Origin: Taklimakanibacter sp050246735
GTDB lineage: Bacteria; Pseudomonadota; Alphaproteobacteria; Rhizobiales; Aestuariivirgaceae
Direction of reading: 5' to 3'
Assembly: GCA_050246735.1 (NCBI GenBank)
Contig: JBFWVM010000006.1
Span: 124,001-188,000, forward strand
Length of the DNA stretch: 64,000 nucleotides
Part shown: positions 1-7,390 of the stretch, piece by piece
Layout of the letters: each line of letters opens with the position of its first letter
Position numbering within the stretch: the stretch's first letter is position 1
The notes under the pieces: generated by a model
The model's input: the letters and a program-made list of their open reading frames with translations, nothing else
What the model was told of the DNA's origin: nothing
The model's database searches: none
Translations under genes and position numbers: made by a program

Positions 1-1185
1 GCATTCGAAGCGGAGAAGCCCGGTCCGCTATGGGCGGCGTTCCAGGCGTTCTGCGGCGCCGACGACGCTCTCCACCGCCACGCGGTCTTCGAGGCCATCG
101 CGGCGCAGGCGGGAACGGTCGACCGGCGGACATGGCCCGAAGCCCTGCGCGCGGCGGGCTCCGGCGAGACCGCACGCTTCGCCGAAGCCCATGCCGGGGA
201 CGTGCTGTTCGGCAAGTGGCTGCAATGGGTCTGCGACCTCCAGCTCGCGCAGAACGCGCAAGCCGGCAGCGCGGTCTATGCCGACCTGGCGCTGGGCACC
301 GCCTTCGACGGGGGCGAGGCCTGGGCCGATCCCGATCTTTTCGCGGCGGCGGTGTCGCTCGGAGCACCCCCCGATCCGTTCTCGGCGCTCGGCCAGGTGT
401 GGAACCTGGCGCCCTTCCGGCCGCAGGTGCTGATCAAGCGCGGGCTCGAGCCCTATCGCCGGATCCTCCGCGTCAATATGCGCCATGCCGGCATGCTGCG
501 CATCGACCACGTGCTCGGCCTCATGCGGCAGTTCTGGGTGCCGCGCGGCGCCGAAGGCAAGGACGGCGCCTATGTGAGCTTTCCGACGGAGGCGCTGATG
601 CGCCTCGTCGCCGAGGAGAGCCGGGCGCGCCCGTGCATGGTGGTGGGCGAGGATCTCGGCACGGTGCCGGAGGGCCTGCGCGAGCGGCTGGCCGAAGGCA
701 ATTTCCTGTCCTACAAGGTTCTGTGGTTCGAGCGCGACGGCGCCGTCTTCCGCCCGCCCGAGGCCTATCCCCGTCTCTCCCTCGCCTGCCTCGGCTCGCA
801 CGACCTGCCGACCTTCGCGGGCTGGGCCGCGGGGGCCCATCTCGAGCTCGACCGCCGGCTGAAGCGCAGCCCCGACGAGGCGCGGCAGCGCCGCGACTAC
901 GAGATCGAGCGCGCCGAGCTGCAGACGGCTTTCGATGCGGCCGGCCTCGCCCGCGGCGATCTGAAGCTGGCGGCGCATGAATTCCTGAGCCGCACCGGCT
1001 CGGGCGTGGCCATGGTCCAGGTCGACGACCTGTTCGGCGAGACCGAGCAGCTCAACGTGCCGGGCACCGACCGCGAATATCCGAACTGGCGGCGGCGCGA
1101 CCGCCGCCCGGTCGGCGATATCCTGAGCGACGGCCGGTCCTGTGAGATCCTTGCCATCCTGCGCAAAGAACGGAGCGCCAATTGA
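1..1185 (+). CDS. malQ: 4-alpha-glucanotransferase (amylomaltase), 3' part
   Basis: The 5' end lies outside the window; frame 1 is open from base 1 to a TGA at 1183-1185, giving about 394 C-terminal residues. The enzyme transfers alpha-1,4-glucan segments between maltodextrins in the cytoplasm during glycogen or maltose use. GH77 signatures are visible: a GEDLGTVPEGLRERL segment coded near 648-692, and GSHDLPTFAGW near 794-826, which carries the conserved HD pair of the active site. The C-terminal NVPGT/YPNWRRR segment is also typical. The stop overlaps the TTG start of the next gene by 4 bases, so the two are probably co-transcribed. Assignment is firm; only the missing N-terminus limits it. 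Confidence 0.9.
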   Translation, partial: AFEAEKPGPLWAAFQAFCGADDALHRHAVFEAIAAQAGTVDRRTWPEALRAAGSGETARFAEAHAGDVLFGKWLQWVCDLQLAQNAQAGSAVYADLALGTAFDGGEAWADPDLFAAAVSLGAPPDPFSALGQVWNLAPFRPQVLIKRGLEPYRRILRVNMRHAGMLRIDHVLGLMRQFWVPRGAEGKDGAYVSFPTEALMRLVAEESRARPCMVVGEDLGTVPEGLRERLAEGNFLSYKVLWFERDGAVFRPPEAYPRLSLACLGSHDLPTFAGWAAGAHLELDRRLKRSPDEARQRRDYEIERAELQTAFDAAGLARGDLKLAAHEFLSRTGSGVAMVQVDDLFGETEQLNVPGTDREYPNWRRRDRRPVGDILSDGRSCEILAILRKERSAN

Positions 1186-1772
1186 CCTTCGTCCCCAAGA
1201 TCGCGATCACCTCGGCCGAGCTCGTCTATTCCGGCTGGGCCAAGCTCACGCGCTACGGGCTCGACATCGAGAAGCATGGCGGCGGCATGCTCGGCGCGGT
1301 GCGCGAGGTGCACGACCATGGGCATGGCGCGGCCGTCCTTCCTTTCGACGCCGCGCGCGGCACCGTGCTGCTGGTCCGGCAATTCCGCCTGCCGCCCTAT
1401 CTGTGCGGCACCGACGGCATGATGATCGAAGCCTGCGCCGGCCTGCTCGACGGGGACGAGCCCGAGGCCTGCGCGCGGCGCGAGGCCGTGGAAGAGCTCG
1501 GCTATCGCCTCCGCAATCTCGAGTCGCTGGGCCGCGTCTGGGGATCGCCGGGCGCAATCGCCGAGAGCATCTGGCTGTTCACGGCCGATTATTCGCCGGC
1601 CGACCGGGTAAGCCGGGGCGGCGGCAAGGACGGCGAGGACGAGGATATCGAGATCCTCGAGGTGACCCTGGCCGAGGCGATGCGGCTCGTCGGCGGCCAT
1701 GAGATTGTCGATGCAAAGACCATCATTCTGCTCCAGCATCTGTGGATGGCGTCGCAGGGAGAAGCCGGATGA
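1182..1772 (+). CDS. nudK: NudK-like Nudix hydrolase (GDP-mannose pyrophosphatase family)
   Basis: This 196-residue protein is close in length to E. coli NudK (about 190), which hydrolyses GDP-mannose and related nucleotide sugars to a sugar phosphate and a nucleoside monophosphate. The Nudix box region at residues 86-108 has the NudK form, AGLLDGDEPEACARREAVEE, not the strict GX5EX7REUXEEXGU consensus. A downstream GGGKDGEDEDIEILEV segment also matches the NudK subfamily. Translation starts at TTG 1182, overlapping the malQ stop; no in-frame ATG gives a full-length N-terminus. The neighbours handle glucan and sugar metabolism, which fits. An ADP-ribose-preferring relative is the alternative. 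Confidence 0.8.
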   Translation: MTFVPKIAITSAELVYSGWAKLTRYGLDIEKHGGGMLGAVREVHDHGHGAAVLPFDAARGTVLLVRQFRLPPYLCGTDGMMIEACAGLLDGDEPEACARREAVEELGYRLRNLESLGRVWGSPGAIAESIWLFTADYSPADRVSRGGGKDGEDEDIEILEVTLAEAMRLVGGHEIVDAKTIILLQHLWMASQGEAG

Positions 1773-2923
1773 GCGACAGGACGAGAGGACCGATCCGCTG
1801 GGGCATGGTCGGCGGCGGCATTGGCGGCTTCATCGGCGAAGCGCACCGCATGGCGGCGCGGCTCGACGGCAGGTTCGAGCTGATCGCCGGGGCGCTGTCC
1901 TCGGATGCCGAGCGGGCGCGGCAGTCGGCGGCGCAATGCTTCATCGCCCCGGAGCGGGCCTATACCGACTACCGGGAGATGGCGAAGGCGGAAGCGGCGC
2001 GCGCCGACGGCATCGAGGCCGTCACCATCGCCACCCCCAACGTCTCTCATCATGCGATCGCGGCGGCCTTCCTGGACGAGGGCATCGCGGTCATCTGCGA
2101 CAAGCCGCTCGCCACCAGCGTCGCGGACGGCGAGGACCTGGTCGGGCGCGCCGCCAGGGCGCAGCGGCTTCTCGGCGTCACCTACAATTATTCCGGCTAT
2201 CCGATGATCCGCCATGCCCGCAATCTGGTGGCCGAGGGCGTCATCGGCAAAGTCCGCCTGGTCAATGCCGAGTTCGCGCTGGGCTGGCTCGCAGCACCCC
2301 TCGAGCAGGAGGGCGTCAAGCAGGCCTGGCGCACCGATCCCGGGACGGCGGGACCGAGCGGGGCCGTCGCCGATATCGGGACGCATGCCTATCACCTGAT
2401 GCGCTTCGTCACCGGCCTCGAGGTGCAGACGCTCGCCGCCGATCTCTCGACCATGGTCGAGGATCGCCGGCTCGAGGACAACGCCAATATCCTGCTGCGC
2501 TTCAAGAGCGGCGCGCGCGGCATGCTCTGGGCCAGCATGGTGGCGGCGGGCGAGAGCGTCGGCTTCCGGCTGCGGGTCTATGGCGAGACCGGCCATGTCG
2601 CCTGGGACGAAGCCTTTCCCGACCGGCTCCATCTCAGGATGCTCGACGGCACCGACCAGACGCTTCACCGTGGCGCCAGGCTCTCTGCCTCGGCGAAGCG
2701 CGCCACCCGCCTCGTCACCGGCCTGCCGGAAGGCTTCATCGAGGCCTTCGCCAATCTCTATGCCGACTATGCCGAGCAGATCGAGGCGAGGCGAGAGGGA
2801 AGGGCGCCCGATCCCTCGAGCCTCATCGCCCCTACCGGCGCCGACGGCGTCGACGCGCTCGCCTTCGTCGAAGCGGTCCTCAAATCCGGCCTCGCCGACG
2901 CGAGCTGGGTGGCGCTGGACTAG
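1769..2923 (+). CDS. Gfo/Idh/MocA family NAD(P)-dependent oxidoreductase
   Basis: The 384-residue protein has an N-terminal Rossmann fold with the glycine-rich motif GMVGGGIGG at residues 12-20 and the family signature CDKP at 110-113 (usual form EKP). The YNYSGYPM and DIGTHAYHL segments follow, as in the C-terminal dimerisation/substrate domain. These enzymes oxidise or reduce sugars, inositols or related polyols with NAD(P). The start is the ATG at 1769 inside the nudK stop (ATGA overlap); the open frame extends to 1742, but that would bury the start further inside nudK. The substrate cannot be read from sequence; nudK and malQ next door suggest sugar metabolism. Confidence 0.85.
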   Translation: MSDRTRGPIRWGMVGGGIGGFIGEAHRMAARLDGRFELIAGALSSDAERARQSAAQCFIAPERAYTDYREMAKAEAARADGIEAVTIATPNVSHHAIAAAFLDEGIAVICDKPLATSVADGEDLVGRAARAQRLLGVTYNYSGYPMIRHARNLVAEGVIGKVRLVNAEFALGWLAAPLEQEGVKQAWRTDPGTAGPSGAVADIGTHAYHLMRFVTGLEVQTLAADLSTMVEDRRLEDNANILLRFKSGARGMLWASMVAAGESVGFRLRVYGETGHVAWDEAFPDRLHLRMLDGTDQTLHRGARLSASAKRATRLVTGLPEGFIEAFANLYADYAEQIEARREGRAPDPSSLIAPTGADGVDALAFVEAVLKSGLADASWVALD

Positions 2924-2960
2924 GCCCGTCGCCGGCCAGCTTCCTTGCAGGCACGATGCA

Positions 2961-3016
2961 GGAACAGGGAATGGTTTTTCAGAACAGGGAATAACAGCGA
3001 ATAACAGGGAATTCGG
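2961..3016 (+). repeat. Cluster of AACAGGGAAT-type short direct repeats
   Basis: The motif AACAGGGAAT occurs at about 2963 and 2983, and again from 3003 as ATAACAGGGAATTC, with a near-copy ATAACAGCGAATA between them. Such motifs recur in intergenic DNA of Hyphomicrobiales, often close to old mobile-element borders. That last point comes from memory, not from this window, where no transposase is seen. Confidence 0.5.
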
Positions 3017-3073
3017 GAGCACCGGTGACTGCCACATTTGGACGCAGGCGGCTTGCCCGGGAACGTCACTATT

Positions 3074-3119
3074 TAGTTGACGAGGAAACTTCATTCCAAG
3101 ATAGTTTCCTAGTCAACCA
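3074..3119. promoter_or_regulatory. Long inverted repeat, probable MarR operator
   Basis: Arm 1, TAGTTGACGAGGAAACT (3074-3090), and arm 2, AGTTTCCTAGTCAACCA (3103-3119), are reverse complements at 15 of 17 positions with a 12-base spacer. Arm 2 ends immediately before the first ATG of the MarR gene at 3120. Position and symmetry suggest the binding site of that regulator and autorepression. A transcript hairpin is a less likely alternative, since the site lies at or before the predicted transcription start. Confidence 0.75.
3077..3105 (+). promoter_or_regulatory. Sigma-70-like promoter inside the MarR operator
   Basis: TTGACG (3077-3082), a 17-base spacer, then GATAGT (3100-3105). Each element lies in or at the edge of one arm of the inverted repeat, so a bound dimer would cover both. 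Predicted transcription begins near 3112, which leaves a leader of about 8 bases to ATG 3120 or 20 bases to ATG 3132. Confidence 0.55.
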
Positions 3120-3587
3120 ATGAGGCCCCTCATGCCGCGCCCCGCCGCAGGGCTGACCGTCCATCTCGGCTACTGGCTGCGCTATGTCTCCAACCATGTC
3201 TCGCAAGCCTTTGCACGCAAAGTGGAGGCACATGGGGCTACGGTGGCGGAATGGGTGCTGATGCGTCAGCTGCTGGAAGAGGACGCCCTCGCACCGAGCC
3301 GGCTTGCCTGCCGCATGGGCATGACCCGCGGCGCCATCACGAAGCTCGCCGACAGGCTGATCGCCAAGTCGCTGCTGGTGCGGAAAGCCGATCCCGGGGA
3401 TGGGCGGGCGCAGACTCTGGCGCTGACCCCGAAAGGCCGCCGGCTGGTGCCCAGACTGGCGGCGTTGGCGGATGCCAACGATGCGGAGTTCTTTGATCAC
3501 CTGGCACCAGGGGACCGCGCTACGCTGCTCGGCATCCTTCGGGAGATCGTCGTGAAGCGTGGTCTCAAATCCTTGCCCATTGATTGA
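3120..3587 (+). CDS. MarR family transcriptional regulator
   Basis: A 155-residue protein of normal MarR length. The winged helix-turn-helix is clear: RLACRMGMTRGAITKLADRL is the helix-turn-helix, followed by the wing VRKADPGDGRAQTLALTPKG, with the usual D-x-R tip. MarR dimers repress their own and neighbouring genes and release DNA on binding small ligands or on oxidation. The first ATG (3120) directly abuts the operator and has no ribosome binding site; the in-frame ATG at 3132 has TGAGG 6 bases upstream and may be the true start. The likely target is its own promoter and perhaps the following DUF1398 gene, 37 bases downstream. Confidence 0.88.
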   Translation: MRPLMPRPAAGLTVHLGYWLRYVSNHVSQAFARKVEAHGATVAEWVLMRQLLEEDALAPSRLACRMGMTRGAITKLADRLIAKSLLVRKADPGDGRAQTLALTPKGRRLVPRLAALADANDAEFFDHLAPGDRATLLGILREIVVKRGLKSLPID

Positions 3588-3624
3588 TGACAGCCATTCT
3601 CAACCTCACGAAAAAGACACCGAC

Positions 3625-4047
3625 ATGAATGCGGATTGGCAAGATGTTGCCCGCGCCACCCTTCGGGGCTCCGAATCCGGCGCGATGACCTTTCCCGAAA
3701 GCCTCCGGATACTGATGGAGGCCGGCTTTGACGGCTATGCCGTCGATTTCCGCCGCTCGAGCCGCACCTACTACATGCCGGATGGCGAGGCGATCGAACT
3801 GGAGACGGAGCAAATGCCCACGCCGGTGGCCGAGCGTTTCGACCCCGCCGTGGTCAAGGAAGCACTTCGCGAGGCGCAGGCACTGGTTCCGGGCTACACC
3901 TACAAGGGCTTCTGCGCCAAGGTGGCGGCAGCGGGATGCGCCGGCTACCTGGTCTCGCTTGTCGGCAAGCGGGTGCTCTACTACGGCCGCACCGGCGAGA
4001 CCCACACCGAATATTTCCCCGGAGCAGCTCCTGCAGTCGTGCCGTGA
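3625..4047 (+). CDS. DUF1398 family protein
   Basis: A 140-residue protein beginning MNADWQDVARATLRGSESG, with the TFPESLRILMEAGFDGYAVDFR and TYYMPDGEAIELE segments characteristic of DUF1398 (the family of E. coli YbcV). The C-terminal part, KVLYYGRTGETHTEYFP-like (here RVLYYGRTGETHTEYFPG), is also conserved. Its function is unknown; E. coli relatives are annotated from prophage regions. ATG 3625 is chosen over the upstream in-frame ATG 3559, which lies inside the MarR gene. It is soluble, with no signal peptide. Proximity to the MarR gene suggests joint control, but no ligand can be named. Confidence 0.7.
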   Translation: MNADWQDVARATLRGSESGAMTFPESLRILMEAGFDGYAVDFRRSSRTYYMPDGEAIELETEQMPTPVAERFDPAVVKEALREAQALVPGYTYKGFCAKVAAAGCAGYLVSLVGKRVLYYGRTGETHTEYFPGAAPAVVP

Positions 4048-4092
4048 AGACGCCGGGAGGCGGCGTTTCCAAATGGAAAAAATCGGCAAATT

Positions 4093-4128
4093 CACGGATG
4101 GATCAAGGCACACGGATGGATCAAGGCA
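4093..4128 (+). repeat. Perfect 18-bp tandem duplication
   Basis: The unit CACGGATGGATCAAGGCA occurs twice back to back (4093-4110 and 4111-4128). It sits in the 319-base gene-free stretch between the DUF1398 gene and the reverse-strand gene ending at 4367. Apart from this duplication and the hairpin at 4229-4260, nothing recognisable is seen in that stretch. Confidence 0.9.
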
Positions 4129-4228
4129 TTAGATATTTCGCCGCTTTCGCGAGAGTTTTTTCGGGAAATAAGCTGCTGCAGCACCGCAACAGGTGGAGAG
4201 CAGCTGCTGCCCTGAGAGCCGAAAGAAA

Positions 4229-4260
4229 ATGCGCCCCGCCGTGAGTGCCGCGGGGCGCAT
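4229..4260 (-). terminator. Rho-independent terminator for the iron permease operon
   Basis: ATGCGCCCCG (4229-4238) pairs perfectly with CGGGGCGCAT (4251-4260) around a 12-base loop. Read on the reverse strand the stem is followed by TTTTCTTTC, a usable T-tract. It lies about 105 bases past the stop of the reverse-strand gene ending at 4367. Confidence 0.7.
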
Positions 4261-4366
4261 ATCTTCCGATGCTGGAATTTTCCAACTATCACGTGATGCG
4301 CAGAAAGTCAAGGAAAATGCACAAGTCTTCGCGAGATCGAGGGACTCTGCCACCGAACTGCGCTTC

Positions 4367-4594
4367 CTAACCGGCATCCAGCTTCCCGAGCTCGCCCAGG
4401 ATCCGGTGCAGGTCGGCCAGGTGCATCTGCTGCAGCTCCTCAAAGTTGCCGAGCAGGCGGCGGGCCTCGCCGCTCGGGCGGCCATGGCGCTCCAGCCCGG
4501 CAACGACGTCTTTCTGCCGGGCGATATGCCGCTCGCCTTCGGCGACGTGCCGTCTCGCCTGTTCAAGGTGATCGCAAAGCATTGCGCGGTCCAT
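4367..4594 (-). CDS. Small helical protein of unknown function
   Basis: A 75-residue protein beginning MDRAMLCDHLEQARRHVAEG. It is rich in charged residues with heptad-like Leu/Ala spacing (EGERHIARQKDVVAGLERHG, then LLGNFEELQQMHLADLHRIL), so it is probably helical or coiled-coil. Proteins of this form are frequent in Hyphomicrobiales genomes and have no assigned function. The start is set at 4594, six bases past the stop of the upstream iron-permease gene, which suggests translation coupling; the longer open frame to 4756 overlaps that gene and reads as out-of-frame sequence. Confidence 0.65.
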   Translation of the reverse strand: MDRAMLCDHLEQARRHVAEGERHIARQKDVVAGLERHGRPSGEARRLLGNFEELQQMHLADLHRILGELGKLDAG

Positions 4595-4599
4595 GGCCG

Positions 4600-5082
4600 C
4601 TACGGCCGGCCGTCGGGGAGACAGCCATCCAGCGCACCGACATTGCCGACGCCGACATCCTGCTTGCGAATCACCCGCGCTTCGTCCCTGCGGGCCACGT
4701 CGGCAATCTCCGAGAACCTGATGCGCAGGTCGGCCAGCTCCTGATCGGTCAGGCATTCGAGATCGATCATGCTGTTCTTGGCGCCCTTGAGGGCGCGGAT
4801 GATCTCGTCCAGCTTGATCTGGGCAGCGAGACCGTCGCGGTTCTGGCTGTTCTGGATCACGAAGACCATCAGAAACGTGACAATGGTGGTGCCGGTATTG
4901 ATCAACAACTGCCAGCCGTCGGAATACTCGAAATAAGGCCCGGATGCCGCCCAGGCGAGGAGGAGCGTCAGAGCAGTGCTGAAGGTGACCGGGCTCCCCG
5001 CCGCCCAGGCCACGCCGTTTGCAAACCTCGAGAACATATCGTTGAGACTCGTCGCCTTCCGCCCCATGGCCACCTTCCTCAT
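4600..5082 (-). CDS. Low affinity iron permease family protein
   Basis: A 160-residue inner-membrane protein. Two hydrophobic segments are visible: PVTFSTALTLLLAWAASGPY (about residues 31-50) and WQLLINTGTTIVTFLMVFVIQ (about 57-77). The latter runs into the family signature QNSQNRDGLAAQIKLDEII, followed by a cytoplasmic tail. This matches the bacterial low-affinity iron permease family (relatives of yeast Fet4), but transport has rarely been shown for bacterial members. ATG 5082 or the in-frame ATG 5067 could be the start. The gene is followed at once by the small helical gene at 4594-4367. Confidence 0.82.
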   Translation of the reverse strand: MRKVAMGRKATSLNDMFSRFANGVAWAAGSPVTFSTALTLLLAWAASGPYFEYSDGWQLLINTGTTIVTFLMVFVIQNSQNRDGLAAQIKLDEIIRALKGAKNSMIDLECLTDQELADLRIRFSEIADVARRDEARVIRKQDVGVGNVGALDGCLPDGRP

Positions 5083-5199
5083 TCGCGGGCCGTCAACGGA
5101 TCGGAAGCCATAAAGTTCCCCCGGCAGTCCGGTCCTGCCGCGCCAGCAGCAATCTGTACGGTTTCGTACTCTCGATGAGACGGGCGCCCGATCGGCGGC

Positions 5200-6171
5200 C
5201 TATCGCCGTCGCTTTCGCGCCTTCACCAGGTTGCGGCCGGAGGAGATCCAGGCCACGTCCTCGCGCAACTCGCCATAGGCGGCCATGACCAGCTCGCGGA
5301 ACCAGCGGCTTCCCGGGTCGTTCGCGCGTCGGAAGCTCCAGGCGAAAAAGAGCGATGTCGGCTTTATGGGGATGGGCGGCTCCAGAGCGCTGAGCCCGAA
5401 GCGCTGCATCGCGCCGTCCATAACCAGGGGAGTCATGGTGGCGAGCAGGTTGGTCCGGGCGAGCAGAGCGGGCACCTGCGAGAAGTTCGGGAGCCAGGCA
5501 CCGATCGTCCGCCGCATGCCGCGCTCCTCCGCGGCCCTCTCGACGTCGCTCTTGCCGCGCTCGCCGAGCCGCACCTGGATATGCGGCCATCGCGACCATG
5601 CCTCGGCGCCCCATGAGGCGATGGCGGGATGGCCTTTGCGCGCGAAGGTCACTGAATGGAGATCTCCGGCGGCGGATCTCTGCACGCCTTCCGGCGCCGC
5701 CGCCGAGGCCGTGACCAGAGCGATGTCGAGCTCGCCCTCGGCGACCGCGGTCATGGACTGCGCGGCGGGCGCCAGCCATTCCACCGAGACGCCCGGCGCC
5801 TTGCGCTGAACTTCGGAAAGCACGCGGGGCAGCAAGGTGGGCGCGAAGTCCGCGACCGCGAGCCGGAAGGTCCGCCGGCTCGTCGCGGGGTCGAACGGCT
5901 CGGGCGGCGAAACGATCCGCTGGATGCCGCGCAGGATCGGACGCACGTCCTCGACGAGGTCGCGCGCGAAGGGGCTCGGCGCCATGCCGCTCCCGATCTT
6001 GACCAGAAGCGGATCGCCGAGCTGGCGGCGCAGGCGCGCGAGAGCGTGGCTCACCGCCGACTGCGTGCGCCCGAGCCGCTGCGCCGCGCGCGTGACGCTG
6101 CCTTCCGTCATCAGCACCTCGAAGGTGACGAGGAGGTTCAGGTCGAGGCGGGTCAGATCGATTTCATGCAT
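5200..6171 (-). CDS. LysR family transcriptional regulator
   Basis: A 323-residue protein with the N-terminal LysR helix-turn-helix: LDLNLLVTFEVLMTEGSVTR, then AAQRLGRTQSAVSHALARLR, residues about 9-66. A LysR substrate-binding domain follows, with TFRLAVADFAPTLLPRVL at its start and a long C-terminal half. It is divergent from the methyltransferase gene at 6262, with 90 bases between the starts. LysR proteins usually control the divergent gene, so the methyltransferase is the expected target. The ligand is unknown. The start MHEIDLTRLDLNLL at 6171 fits the family N-terminus well. Confidence 0.9.
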   Translation of the reverse strand: MHEIDLTRLDLNLLVTFEVLMTEGSVTRAAQRLGRTQSAVSHALARLRRQLGDPLLVKIGSGMAPSPFARDLVEDVRPILRGIQRIVSPPEPFDPATSRRTFRLAVADFAPTLLPRVLSEVQRKAPGVSVEWLAPAAQSMTAVAEGELDIALVTASAAAPEGVQRSAAGDLHSVTFARKGHPAIASWGAEAWSRWPHIQVRLGERGKSDVERAAEERGMRRTIGAWLPNFSQVPALLARTNLLATMTPLVMDGAMQRFGLSALEPPIPIKPTSLFFAWSFRRANDPGSRWFRELVMAAYGELREDVAWISSGRNLVKARKRRR

Positions 6172-6261
6172 GATGAATGAAATCTATTCGTTGGACAGAT
6201 CATGAATTTAATCGAAAGACTGGACCATCTCAAGCGCAGCCCGTTTCAGGAGGATGCGGCG

Positions 6262-7332
6262 ATGATCCAGGAGAACGGCACGCGGGCCTTCATCGACCGC
6301 GCTTTCGACGACTTCGTCGCCGCCATGAGCCTGCCGATGGTGGTTCTGGGAGACCGCCTCGGCCTCTACAAGGCCATGGCCGGCGCCGGGCCCCTCACAT
6401 CGGCGGAGCTTGCGGCGCGAACCGGCACGGCCGAGCGCTATGTCAGGGAATGGCTGTCCCAGCAGGCTGCCGGCGGCTATGTGACCCATGACGGCGCGTC
6501 CGGCCGCTTCAACCTTCCGGACGAGCATGCCGCGGTCCTGGCCGACGAAACGAGTCCGATGTTTCTCGGCGGCGCCTTCCAGCTCGCCTGCGGCTATGTC
6601 CATTCGGCCCGGCATGTCCAGGACGCGTTCCGGACCGGAAACGGCGTCGCCTACGACCATCAGGACCGGGACGTCCTCGCAGGCATCGAGCGTTTCTACC
6701 TGCCGGCCTACACGGCGAACCTGACCGCGATCTGGATTCCGGCTCTGGCCGGCATGCCCGAAAGGCTCGAGGCGGGGGCGCGCATCGCCGATGTCGGCTG
6801 CGGTCACGGCGTGTCGACGCTCCTGCTGGCCCAGGCCTATCCCGCCAGCGAGGTCATGGGCTTCGACTGCCACGCCGGCTCGATCGCCAGGGCGCGGGAG
6901 CGGGCGCAGGCCGCAGGCCTGGCCGGCAGAGCGCGTTTCGAGGTGGCGAGCGCCACGGAATTCCCCGGACGCTATGACCTCGTGCTTCTCCTCGACTGCC
7001 TCCACGACATGGGAGATCCCGGCGCGGCATGCCGGCATATCCATTCGGCCCTCGAGCCGGACGGCGTCCTGCTCATCGTCGAGCCGCTGGCGGGCGACCG
7101 TCTGGAGGACAATCTCACCCCGCTCGGGCGCGCTTATTACGCGGCCTCGACCCTCAACTGCGTGCCGACGTCCCTGTCCCAGCCAGGCGGTCTGGCGCTG
7201 GGCGCCCAGGCCGGGGAGGCGCGGCTGCGCGAGGTGGTGACCCGCGCCGGCTTCGGCCGTCTCCGCCGCGCCGCGGCGGCGCCGTTCAACCTCGTGCTCG
7301 AAGCGCGGCCGTGGCCGCCTAAGGTGAAATGA
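6262..7332 (+). CDS. Class I SAM-dependent methyltransferase with N-terminal winged helix
   Basis: A 356-residue protein. Residues 15-95 form a winged-helix-like domain (LGLYKAMAGAGPLTSAELAARTG, then ERYVREWLSQQAAGGYV), as in plant-type O-methyltransferases and the Rv2258c group. The SAM-binding core starts at motif I, ADVGCGHG (176-183), with DCLHDMGDP further on. The start at 6262 is preferred because AGGAGG lies at 6248-6253, eight bases upstream; the open frame reaches an earlier ATG at 6202. The methyl acceptor is unknown. It is a paralogue of the protein coded at 27757-28821: both carry VADVGCGHG/ADVGCGHG, DCLHDMGDP, GDRLEDNL and ALGAQAG. Divergent from the LysR gene. Confidence 0.85.
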   Translation: MIQENGTRAFIDRAFDDFVAAMSLPMVVLGDRLGLYKAMAGAGPLTSAELAARTGTAERYVREWLSQQAAGGYVTHDGASGRFNLPDEHAAVLADETSPMFLGGAFQLACGYVHSARHVQDAFRTGNGVAYDHQDRDVLAGIERFYLPAYTANLTAIWIPALAGMPERLEAGARIADVGCGHGVSTLLLAQAYPASEVMGFDCHAGSIARARERAQAAGLAGRARFEVASATEFPGRYDLVLLLDCLHDMGDPGAACRHIHSALEPDGVLLIVEPLAGDRLEDNLTPLGRAYYAASTLNCVPTSLSQPGGLALGAQAGEARLREVVTRAGFGRLRRAAAAPFNLVLEARPWPPKVK

Positions 7333-7390
7333 AGACGGCCGCCGGCGCGTATACCAAGCGAAGGGCTGGTCGATCAGGAGAAAGCGAGCC

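Noticed and set aside
6172..6261. LysR T-N11-A operator in the LysR/methyltransferase gap
   Set aside because: GAATGAAATCTATTC is only partly symmetrical and several other T-N11-A matches occur nearby; not specific enough to call.
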